Of a DNA stretch of 9,690 bases, positions 1 to 5,820 are shown piece after piece. Each line of letters starts with the position of its first letter. Within the stretch, counting starts at the first letter, position 1. The position numbers and the translations under genes are program-made. Source of the stretch: Spirochaetaceae bacterium (GTDB lineage: Bacteria; Spirochaetota; Spirochaetia; Treponematales; Breznakiellaceae); the NCBI GenBank assembly GCA_031257075.1, contig JAIRPM010000090.1, forward strand, positions 1 through 9,690, given 5' to 3'. The notes below the pieces were generated by a model. It was not told the origin of the DNA, searched no databases, and saw only the letters and a program-made list of their open reading frames with translations.

Positions 1-54
1 CCCGGAAAAAGACAAGCATGCCCCTTTCCCCAAAATGTTCTTCTGCTTCTTCAT
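1..54 (-). CDS. 5' end of an unidentified gene, cut by the window edge
   Basis: Eighteen codons run from an ATG at 54-52 to the window edge, reading MKKQKNILGKGACLSFSG. A GGAG motif lies about nine bases before the ATG, and a near-consensus minus-strand promoter (129-157) lies upstream, so a real gene probably starts here. The basic N-terminus followed by a more hydrophobic stretch could be the beginning of a signal peptide or membrane anchor, but too little is visible to say. Function unknown. Confidence 0.45.
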   Translation of the reverse strand, partial: MKKQKNILGKGACLSFSG

Positions 55-84
55 CTTCTTTGTCTCCTCTATGTAAGTAATTCT

Positions 85-121
85 AAGGCTGCCCCCCAAA
101 CTGGGAAGTATTGCCAGCCTT
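85..121 (-). promoter_or_regulatory. hairpin at the 5' end of the leader of the left-edge gene
   Basis: On the minus strand AAGGCTG (121-115) pairs perfectly with CAGCCTT (91-85), and an inner CCC/GGG pairing is possible. The stem begins at or next to the predicted transcription start, so it would form the 5' end of the mRNA. It may stabilise the transcript or regulate it; no known riboswitch was recognised. Confidence 0.35.
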
Positions 122-128
122 TCCCTCT

Positions 129-157
129 ACTATACCGCACTTTGAAAAAAATGTCAA
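129..157 (-). promoter_or_regulatory. sigma-70-type promoter for the gene at the left edge
   Basis: On the minus strand TTGACA (157-152) is followed after exactly 17 bases by TATAGT (134-129). This is a perfect -35 and a five-of-six -10. Transcription would start near 121-122, giving a leader of about 67 bases before the ATG at 54. Confidence 0.65.
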
Positions 158-173
158 GCGATTTTGTGTAAAC

Positions 174-320
174 AGTGGGTAGTGGGTAGTGGGTAGCAAC
201 CGTTCAGGCCGATATATCAAATTCTAACGAAGATATCACCGTTAGAACTGATATATCGGCTCAAACTTCTATCCACTACTCACTACTCACCACCCACTAC
301 ACACTACATACTACACACTA
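174..320. repeat. long imperfect inverted repeat with 7-bp tandem arms
   Basis: The centre is a strong hairpin. GCCGATATATCA (208-219) plus TTCTAACG (222-229) pairs with CGTTAGAA (240-247) plus TGATATATCGGC (249-260), around a 10-base loop. Outside it, the left flank has three perfect copies of AGTGGGT (174-194). The right flank has seven heptamers of the complementary type (CTATCCA, CTACTCA twice, CCACCCA, CTACACA, CTACATA, CTACACA; 269-317) plus CTA. The whole block can fold as one cruciform or long stem. It starts five bases after the stop codon of the ATPase gene, so it could end that transcript, although no T-run follows the stem. It resembles short tandemly repeated heptamer families and palindromic repeats dispersed in some bacterial genomes. 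Confidence 0.8.
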
Positions 321-325
321 GTTCC

Positions 326-2392
326 TCAATACCGGCCTGCCCGCATTGCGTTGAGAACGGCAAGGAGCGCCACGCCTACATCGCCAAAAACGGCCATCCA
401 AATAGAAGTCAGCCCCAAAGCCCCCGCCACAAGGATAACGCCTTTAACCGCCAGCGCAAACACAATATTCTGCATGACAATACCGTGTGTTTTGCGGCAA
501 ATACGGATAGCGCGAGCTATGCGGGAAGGCTCTCCAGACATAAGCACCACATCCGCCGCTTCTATAGCCGCGTCACTACCCATATCGCCCATTGCAATCC
601 CTACGCCGGCGCGCGCCAGTACCGGCGCGTCATTGATGCCATCCCCCACAAATACGAGCGAAGCGCCCGGCGTTTTTTGCGCGTCCAGTTTTTCCAATTC
701 GGTTAGTTTGTCTTCGGGCAACAATTCGCAGCGCGCGTCATCAATCCCCAATTCCCGCGCCACAGACATACCCGCAGCCGCATTATCTCCGGTAAACATC
801 GCTATTTTGCGCACCCCCAGCGTTTTGAGCGCCGGACAAACTTCCCGCGCATCCTGTTTAAGTTCGTCCGCTATTTCAAAACAACCCGCATAATGCCCGT
901 CTATAGAAGCATGCACAACGGTAGCCGTAGTAGAGACTGCGGGGAAATTCTTTTTTCCGCCCGCTATTGTTCCGGCAACCCATTTTTCATTGCCCGCGGC
1001 AACCTGTTTCCCGTTAACAAGAGCGCTCACCCCTTGGCCGGCTGTCTCACGCACAGAAGCGGCAAGGTTTTTATCCACAAGCGCTTCCGCCCTTTTACAA
1101 ATGGAAACAGCGGCTGGGTGCGTGCTGAAGGCTTCGGCATTGGCTGTGTAAAAAAGCAAATCATCCGCGGAAACCCCGGGCGCGGGAATGATGCCGGTAA
1201 CTTTGAAAACACCGCGGGTAAGCGTACCGGTTTTATCAAAGACAACTACGCCGGTTTTTGCAAGCGCTTCAACGTAATTACTGCCTTTTATGAGAATACC
1301 GTTACGGGACGCGCAGCCGAGGCCCGCAAAAAAACTAAGCGGCACCGAAATAACAAGAGCGCAGGGACAGGAAACAACAAGAAAAATAAGCGCGCGGTAG
1401 CCCCATTCACCCAAAAGCGTCATAAACGGAAGGTTGAAGCCTCCAGAAACAGCGCGTCCCAGCGGCGTAAGAGTCAAAACAAGAGGCGGCGCCAGCGCAA
1501 GGATAAGCGCCGCAAAAACAACCGCCGGCGTATAATAGCGGGCAAACTTGGTAATAAAGTTTTCCACATAGGCTTTTTTTTCGTAGGCATTTTCAACAAG
1601 ACGCAAAATTCGCGCAATTGCGCTTTCACCTTCCGGCTTTTCGACCCGGACGGTAATAAGCGCCGTCTGGTTTATGGCACCCGACATAACCGGCTTTCCC
1701 GGGAAAATTTCCACGGGCATGCTTTCACCGGTAAGCACCGAAAAGTCCAGCAGCGAATTCCCTTCCAAGACGATACCGTCCAACGGCACTCGTTCCCCGC
1801 AGCGGACAACAATGACATCGCCTACCCGCACATCAGCGGGAGGCACGGCGCGGATTTCCGCGGATTTTCCCTCTCCAACAACAAGATTGGCCGAAACAGG
1901 GCGTATATCAAGCAAAGCGCGGATTGAACGGCGCGATTTCTGAACCGCCCTATCCTGGAAATACTCGCCAACTTGATAAAAAAGCATAACGGCGGCAGCC
2001 TCCGGGTATTCACCGATGGCGAAAGCGCCTATAGTAGCAATGCTCATAAGGAAATTTTCATCAAATATTTCCCCGCGTAAAATGTTCCGGCACGAACGCG
2101 CCAGCACATCACCGCCAAAACATATCCATGCGGCAAGAAAACATGGCAGGGCAAGCGCCCCCGGATTGAAAGCCGCGCCGGCAATGTTAGCGACAATCGC
2201 AGCCAATGCCGCCGGATGGCCTTGTTCAAACATCAAACCGCACACATACAACACGCAGCCTGCCGCCATCCGTACAATAAACAACCGCGAAACACTATTT
2301 CCCGATACGTTCTCCGTTTCTTTGTGGAAATCAGCCGCGTTACATTTTGCGCATGAACAATGCGCCGTCTTTTGGTTTGTATCTTTCTTCAT
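326..2392 (-). CDS. CPC-type heavy-metal P1B-ATPase (zinc/cadmium/lead exporter)
   Basis: This is a 688-residue ATP-driven metal exporter of the inner membrane, in the ZntA/CadA group. Visible landmarks are TGES of the actuator domain (221-224), the metal-binding CPC in a transmembrane helix (342-344), the phosphorylation motif DKTGT (386-390), the P1B-specific HP pair (425-426), and GDGINDAP of the hinge (583-590). Lys650 in the seventh and Asp671 in the eighth membrane helix match the pattern of zinc/cadmium-type pumps rather than copper pumps. The N-terminus has no complete HMA metal-binding domain, only a short His/Cys cluster (HCSCAKC, 11-17). The ATG at 2392 has AGGAG six bases upstream. 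The gene follows the ArsR-type regulator by 14 bp, so both are most likely induced together by excess metal. The exact metal cannot be read from sequence. Confidence 0.95.
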   Translation of the reverse strand: MKKDTNQKTAHCSCAKCNAADFHKETENVSGNSVSRLFIVRMAAGCVLYVCGLMFEQGHPAALAAIVANIAGAAFNPGALALPCFLAAWICFGGDVLARSCRNILRGEIFDENFLMSIATIGAFAIGEYPEAAAVMLFYQVGEYFQDRAVQKSRRSIRALLDIRPVSANLVVGEGKSAEIRAVPPADVRVGDVIVVRCGERVPLDGIVLEGNSLLDFSVLTGESMPVEIFPGKPVMSGAINQTALITVRVEKPEGESAIARILRLVENAYEKKAYVENFITKFARYYTPAVVFAALILALAPPLVLTLTPLGRAVSGGFNLPFMTLLGEWGYRALIFLVVSCPCALVISVPLSFFAGLGCASRNGILIKGSNYVEALAKTGVVVFDKTGTLTRGVFKVTGIIPAPGVSADDLLFYTANAEAFSTHPAAVSICKRAEALVDKNLAASVRETAGQGVSALVNGKQVAAGNEKWVAGTIAGGKKNFPAVSTTATVVHASIDGHYAGCFEIADELKQDAREVCPALKTLGVRKIAMFTGDNAAAGMSVARELGIDDARCELLPEDKLTELEKLDAQKTPGASLVFVGDGINDAPVLARAGVGIAMGDMGSDAAIEAADVVLMSGEPSRIARAIRICRKTHGIVMQNIVFALAVKGVILVAGALGLTSIWMAVFGDVGVALLAVLNAMRAGRY

Positions 2393-2406
2393 ACTAATCT
2401 CCTTCC

Positions 2407-2844
2407 CTACTCTTCTAAATGCGCCAAACCCAGTTTGAGAATGTCGCGTACATGGTCATCATCGAGCGAATAGTAGACAATTTTCCCTTCCCGCCGGTAT
2501 TTGACCAATTTTGACTGCCGTAAAAGCCGCAACTGATGTGAAATAGCGCTCACCGTCATTCCAAGCAGCGCCGCAATGTCGCATACGCAGAGTACTCCCA
2601 GCCCGCCCGTAGACTCAGGCGCGTTTAACAGCGCCGCGATGATTTTTATCCGCGTGGAATCGGCAAACATTTTGAACAAATCGCTCAAATCGAACAGCAA
2701 TTCCTCATCCGGCATTTTTACCGCCACCTCCCGCACCACATCGTCATGAATGACCACGCTTTCACAGAATTCCGCCGCCGGCAAAACCGCTGCCCGATTT
2801 GACACCGTTTTTCCATCCTGCCGGCTATTTTCATTAAACGCCAT
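2407..2844 (-). CDS. ArsR/SmtB-family metal-sensing repressor (CadC-like)
   Basis: This 145-residue winged-helix repressor probably releases its operator when it binds zinc, cadmium or lead and so turns on the ATPase gene just downstream. The central region carries CVCD at the start of the recognition half, the alpha-3 metal cysteines of CadC/ArsR. It is followed by the helix-turn-helix (SAISHQLRLLRQSKLV) and a beta wing (REGKIVYYSL). The last helix has D-x-H, then His 11 residues later and Glu 3 after that, the SmtB/CzrA alpha-5 zinc site. An upstream EFC cysteine could be an extra alpha-3N ligand. I chose the ATG at 2844 because AGGAG lies seven bases before it; a TTG at 2862 would extend the protein by six residues but would overlap the operator. 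The gene ends in TAG. Confidence 0.93.
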   Translation of the reverse strand: MAFNENSRQDGKTVSNRAAVLPAAEFCESVVIHDDVVREVAVKMPDEELLFDLSDLFKMFADSTRIKIIAALLNAPESTGGLGVLCVCDIAALLGMTVSAISHQLRLLRQSKLVKYRREGKIVYYSLDDDHVRDILKLGLAHLEE

Positions 2845-2851
2845 AATCTTT

Positions 2852-2856
2852 CTCCT
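2852..2856 (-). promoter_or_regulatory. ribosome binding site that fixes the arsR-type start
   Basis: AGGAG on the minus strand is seven bases before the ATG at 2844. It supports that start over the TTG at 2862, which lies upstream of this site. Its first base is the last base of the operator palindrome. Confidence 0.7.
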
Positions 2857-2869
2857 GCTCAATTGAGCA
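2856..2869. promoter_or_regulatory. likely operator of the metal-resistance operon
   Basis: TGCTCAATTGAGCA is a perfect 14-bp palindrome placed just downstream of the -10 box and touching the ribosome binding site. Position and symmetry fit an operator for the ArsR/SmtB-type repressor encoded next to it. A second arrangement, TTGA-N8-TCAA, overlaps it towards the -10 box. Binding by this repressor is inferred, not shown. Confidence 0.7.
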
Positions 2870-2877
2870 TATATTCA

Positions 2878-2906
2878 AGTATAGGGGTAGCGCAAAAAAT
2901 AGTCAA
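2878..2906 (-). promoter_or_regulatory. promoter of the arsR-type/ATPase operon
   Basis: On the minus strand TTGACT (2906-2901) is followed after 17 bases by TATACT (2883-2878). Both boxes match the sigma-70 consensus at five of six positions. The transcription start would fall near 2871, so the palindrome at 2856-2869 begins within a few bases of it and a bound repressor would block initiation. Confidence 0.75.
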
Positions 2907-2918
2907 GGGGCGCAATAC

Positions 2919-2932
2919 CGGCTGTACAGCCG
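2919..2932. repeat. perfect 14-bp palindrome upstream of the metal operon promoter
   Basis: CGGCTGTACAGCCG is fully self-complementary and could form a five-pair stem with a GTAC loop. It lies 12 bp upstream of the -35 box of the metal operon and about 30 bp downstream of the stop codon of the desulfurase-like gene. No T-run follows it in the minus-strand direction, so it is not a typical terminator. It could be a second regulator site or a weak terminator. Confidence 0.5.
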
Positions 2933-2962
2933 CATGAGCACATAAAAAAAGGTACAAGGTGT

Positions 2963-4108
2963 TTACAGCATATCCAATGCTTCAAGGATGGTGTCGATTT
3001 CCGCTTCTGTGCTGCCCCGCCCAAAACTAAAACGGACAGCCCCCTCCGGGAAGGTGCCGGCAGTTTTATGCGCTAATGGCGAACAATGCAGCCCGCTTCG
3101 GGTAATAATACCATGTTTTTCAAAAAGGCGCCGCGCGACATCCCCGGCATCGTGCCCGCAAATAACAACCGGCACGACCGCTACGCTGCGTTCCGCGTCA
3201 AGCGGCCCATAGGGTTTCGCTTTTTTTATACCCCGCAAACCGGCCAGAAAACGCGCCGTTAGCGCCCGCTCGTGTTCCCGTATCGTTTCACAGCCTTCGC
3301 GTATAATTTCTTCGATTGAAGCGGCAAGGCTTAGGATACCAAACGTGTTTTGCGTTCCCGGTTCGAATTTGTCCGGCAAAAAATCCGGCATATCAAGCGA
3401 ATGTGACGCGCTGCCGGTGCCGCCCGCCATCCATGGCCTCATTTCAGCAACAGCGCGTTCCCCAAGCACGAAACCGCCCGTGCCGGCAAGCCCGCCAAGC
3501 CCTTTATGACCCGCAAATACGGCAATATCGCAGCAATCATCAATAGTATAGGGAAGACTGCCGCCGGTCTGTGCCATATCCAAAATGGTAAAAACACCAT
3601 ACTCGCGGGCTATTTTAAAACAGTCTGTTGCGGGCAGTATTGTGCCAAGTACGTTTGACGCATGAGTCATAACAAGGAGGCCGGTGTTTTTTCTAATGGC
3701 CTTGCGCACGGTTTCAGGCTCCAGCGAACCGTCCGGGGCGCAGGGAAGCCATCCAAGGTCTATAACGCCCGCTTTGCGCAGCGCTTCCAAAGGGCGCGCC
3801 ACGGCGTTATGTTCAATGCTCGTGGCCAGCACATGAACGCCGGGCCTAACCAAGCCATGAATCGCCATATTGAGCGCCGCTGTCGCGCCGCTTGTGAAGA
3901 TAACGCGCAGACAGGCGGAAACCCCAAAAAGGCCGGCAACAGCCCGCCGTGCCCGTAACGCTATCGCGCCTGATTCCAGCCCCTCGAAATTCCGCCCCAT
4001 GTTAAAGTGCGTTTCCATCAGATAGGCGCGCAATTCTTTGCATACCGCTTCCGTCAGGGCAGGAGTAGTCGCAGCATAATTGGCGTATACCGGTTGTTTA
4101 TGTATCAT
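2963..4108 (-). CDS. cysteine-desulfurase-like class-V aminotransferase-fold enzyme
   Basis: This 381-residue PLP enzyme has the features of the NifS/IscS/SufS fold. They are YAATTP near the N-terminus (11-16), TSGATAALN (72-80), His100 in SIEHN for cofactor stacking, SNVLGT (151-156), Asp177 in LDMAQTGG, and the PLP lysine Lys202 in GHKGLGG. The sequence GGTGSASHSLDMPDFLPDKFE and the late GLHCSPLAH (Cys342) fit the subgroup often annotated only as 'cysteine desulfurase family protein' (the TIGR01977-like set). Cys342 is a candidate persulfide cysteine. No scaffold, isc, suf or tRNA-thiolation gene lies beside it, so its sulfur acceptor is unknown and a selenocysteine lyase role is possible. 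No Shine-Dalgarno sequence precedes the ATG, and the promoter suggests a leaderless mRNA. Confidence 0.9.
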   Translation of the reverse strand: MIHKQPVYANYAATTPALTEAVCKELRAYLMETHFNMGRNFEGLESGAIALRARRAVAGLFGVSACLRVIFTSGATAALNMAIHGLVRPGVHVLATSIEHNAVARPLEALRKAGVIDLGWLPCAPDGSLEPETVRKAIRKNTGLLVMTHASNVLGTILPATDCFKIAREYGVFTILDMAQTGGSLPYTIDDCCDIAVFAGHKGLGGLAGTGGFVLGERAVAEMRPWMAGGTGSASHSLDMPDFLPDKFEPGTQNTFGILSLAASIEEIIREGCETIREHERALTARFLAGLRGIKKAKPYGPLDAERSVAVVPVVICGHDAGDVARRLFEKHGIITRSGLHCSPLAHKTAGTFPEGAVRFSFGRGSTEAEIDTILEALDML

Positions 4109-4115
4109 TTACGCT

Positions 4116-4143
4116 AATATACCCCCGCCATAACTTTTTTCAA
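4116..4143 (-). promoter_or_regulatory. promoter of the desulfurase-like gene, probably giving a leaderless mRNA
   Basis: On the minus strand TTGAAA (4143-4138) is followed after 16 bases by TATATT (4121-4116). Both boxes match consensus at five of six positions. The -10 box ends seven bases before the ATG at 4108, so transcription should start at or within two bases of the start codon. Confidence 0.6.
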
Positions 4144-4147
4144 AGAT

Positions 4148-4179
4148 GTCTAGGCGTTTAGACTGTCTGCGCAACAGAC
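4148..4179. repeat. two small inverted repeats just upstream of the desulfurase promoter
   Basis: GTCTA (4148-4152) and TAGAC (4159-4163) form one inverted repeat with a 6-bp gap. GTCTG (4165-4169) and CAGAC (4175-4179) form a second with a 5-bp gap. Another GTCTG occurs at 4194-4198. The first repeat is centred about 47 bp before the predicted transcription start, a usual place for an activator site. A function as operator is inference. Confidence 0.4.
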
Positions 4180-4343
4180 GCGCTTGCTATGGTGTCTGAC
4201 TCATCGGCATTCCCGTTGGCGGGTGCCGTTTCCGCAAGCGCCTATTCGCGGAGAAGGCGGTTTATCGTTTTCGAGGCGCGGCGCAGTTCCTGTTCAACGA
4301 TATATTCAAAATGAGCGGCGGTATCACCTGAAATATGTATCAT
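4158..4343 (-). pseudogene. possible small gene split by an in-frame amber stop
   Basis: From the ATG at 4343 a 33-residue frame (it opens MIHISGDTAAHFEYIVEQEL and ends NRLLRE) runs to a TAG at 4244-4242. Without that stop the same frame stays open for 27 more residues (ALAETAPANGNADESD and on) to a TAA at 4160-4158. The first part looks like a charged amphipathic helix and the second like a disordered, Ala-rich tail, and both use codons like the neighbouring genes. Other genes here end in TAG (the arsR-type gene, the nuclease remnant), so TAG is probably a real stop and this a decayed or chance ORF. There is no ribosome binding site. The frame is also open for 21 codons upstream of the ATG. 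I recognise no family. Confidence 0.3.
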
Positions 4344-4373
4344 ATTTGTAAAAAAATAAAATAGGCCAACGAA

Positions 4374-4404
4374 TTGACAAAGAGACGCAATAATGGTGTT
4401 TAAT
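4374..4404 (+). promoter_or_regulatory. candidate promoter of the CLC gene
   Basis: A perfect TTGACA (4374-4379) is followed after 19 bases by TTTAAT (4399-4404). The -35 is excellent but the spacer is longer than the ideal 17, so the -10 choice is uncertain. Transcription would start near 4411, giving a leader of about 53 bases. Confidence 0.45.
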
Positions 4405-4419
4405 TGTTATTTCCCTAGA

Positions 4420-4440
4420 GGGCGGGGGGTTGCAGGGCGG
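4420..4440 (+). other. G-rich tract in the CLC leader
   Basis: Runs of three, six and three G (4420-4422, 4424-4429, 4435-4437) stand out in an otherwise AT-rich spacer, 24-44 bases before the CLC start codon. They lie too far away to act as a ribosome binding site. They could form G-quadruplex-like structure in DNA or mRNA. Confidence 0.3.
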
Positions 4441-4463
4441 CGCGGCCGCATTACAATAAAACA

Positions 4464-5813
4464 ATGACCGGACAACTTCCAGCGCCTGTTCCGCTTAAAA
4501 TCGCGCTCCGCAAACTTTACAATTCCCGTCTCTCAATCATTTTGGAAAGTATGATAATAGGCTTTGTAGTCGGTGTTTTGATTGCGGCATTCCGCGTGCT
4601 GTTAAGGCATTTGCTCAACTTCCGTATAAACTGGTATGAAGCGCTGCCGGGACGCGGCTTCTGGGGTATAGTGGCGACTGCCGCGGTTCTGATTATACTC
4701 GGCTTGCTGCTGGGGCTGGCATCAAAAATACGCCCCAATATCAAGGGGTCGGGAATCCCGCAGGTAAAAGGCGTGCTCCTCCGCTATGTTTCATTTGACT
4801 GGCGCTCCGAACTGCCGCTTAAATACATAGGCACCCTGCTAGCACTCGGCGCGGGGCTGTCGCTGGGCCGCGAAGGCCCCAGCGTACAAATTGGCGCTTA
4901 TGTGGGAATGGCGGTACTTACCTTGTTTCGGCGGCCTTATGAACAGCGCAAACGTTTGCTTATGTGCGCGTCTGCCGCAGGATTGTCGGCCGCATTTAAC
5001 GCGCCGCTTGCCGGCGTCCTTTTTACGCTGGAAGAACTTAGTTTTTCACTGAAGCCTTTGTATATAGCCTGTGCTCTCGGCGCCTCGGTAACAGCAGACT
5101 TTAGCGTGGCTATTGTTTTCGGCCTCAAGCCCGTATTCAATTTCACGGCGATTCAGCCGCTGTCACACAACCATTTCCCATGGGTTGTCCTGCTCGGTAT
5201 ACTATGCGCATTTGCCGCTGATATATATAAACGAATTTTATATATATCGAGTGACGTATATGCCCTGCTCCGAATACCGCCCGTTGCGCGGCCGGTACTG
5301 CCTCTCCTTCTTAGCATTCCTTTGTGTATATATTTTTTTGATATAACCGGCGGCGGCCATGAAATGATAGAAAGTTTACTCCATAAAAACAGCCCCTTGT
5401 ATATGCTTGCGCTCATACTGGCACTGAAAATACTATTTACCGGAATATGTTTCGGTTCAGGATGTACAGGCGGCATATTTTTGCCCCTCCTTGCCTGCGG
5501 CGCGCTGTGCGGCGTTATCGCCGCCCGCTTTGCGGCTTATGCCGGTTTTATCGCGTCCAGCGCCGAACTCAATTTCCTGATACTCGGAATGTGCGCGTTT
5601 TTTACCGCCGTTGTAAAAGCCCCTCTCACCGGAATCGTACTCGTGCTGGAAATGTCCGGCAACATGTACCATTTGGCAGACCTTGTACTGGCGGCCTTTT
5701 CCGCCTTCCTCTGTTCCGAGTTGTTAGCAAGCCGGCCTGTATACAATGTTCTGCTTGAACGCTTTGCCGGCCTTCAAGCGCAGTTGGTGGATAAAAAAGA
5801 CCCGGTAGATTGA
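4464..5813 (+). CDS. CLC-family chloride channel or Cl-/H+ antiporter
   Basis: This 449-residue, all-membrane protein has the three CLC selectivity motifs: GSGIP (95-99), GREGP with the gating glutamate Glu137 (135-139), and GGIFLP (336-341). Tyr427 in RPVYNVL matches the anion-coordinating tyrosine of the last helix. Glu191 in TLEEL is at the place of the internal proton glutamate of CLC-ec1, which favours a Cl-/H+ exchanger over a channel. There is no C-terminal CBS pair, so it is the short bacterial type. Fluoride exporters of the CLC-F type usually differ at these motifs, so fluoride export is less likely. The ATG at 4464 is the only start after the upstream in-frame stop. It lacks a clear ribosome binding site; a shorter form from Met30 is possible. 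The gene is divergent from the desulfurase-like gene. Confidence 0.95.
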   Translation: MTGQLPAPVPLKIALRKLYNSRLSIILESMIIGFVVGVLIAAFRVLLRHLLNFRINWYEALPGRGFWGIVATAAVLIILGLLLGLASKIRPNIKGSGIPQVKGVLLRYVSFDWRSELPLKYIGTLLALGAGLSLGREGPSVQIGAYVGMAVLTLFRRPYEQRKRLLMCASAAGLSAAFNAPLAGVLFTLEELSFSLKPLYIACALGASVTADFSVAIVFGLKPVFNFTAIQPLSHNHFPWVVLLGILCAFAADIYKRILYISSDVYALLRIPPVARPVLPLLLSIPLCIYFFDITGGGHEMIESLLHKNSPLYMLALILALKILFTGICFGSGCTGGIFLPLLACGALCGVIAARFAAYAGFIASSAELNFLILGMCAFFTAVVKAPLTGIVLVLEMSGNMYHLADLVLAAFSAFLCSELLASRPVYNVLLERFAGLQAQLVDKKDPVD

Positions 5814-5820
5814 ATCCTTT

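Noticed and set aside
174..320. CRISPR array
   Set aside because: The units are 7 bp and contiguous, without spacers, and the block is an inverted repeat.
893..1927. Long plus-strand open frame opposite the ATPase gene
   Set aside because: It is very rich in Arg, Lys and Asn, has no family features and lies wholly antisense to a clearly real P-type ATPase.
2845..2862. Six-codon N-terminal extension of the ArsR-type protein from a TTG
   Set aside because: The TTG lies inside the operator palindrome and has no ribosome binding site, while AGGAG is well placed for the ATG at 2844.
4205..4228. Stem CGGCATTCCCG/CGGGTGCCG considered as a terminator
   Set aside because: The stem is interrupted and has no T-run on either strand; it also lies inside the possible small ORF.
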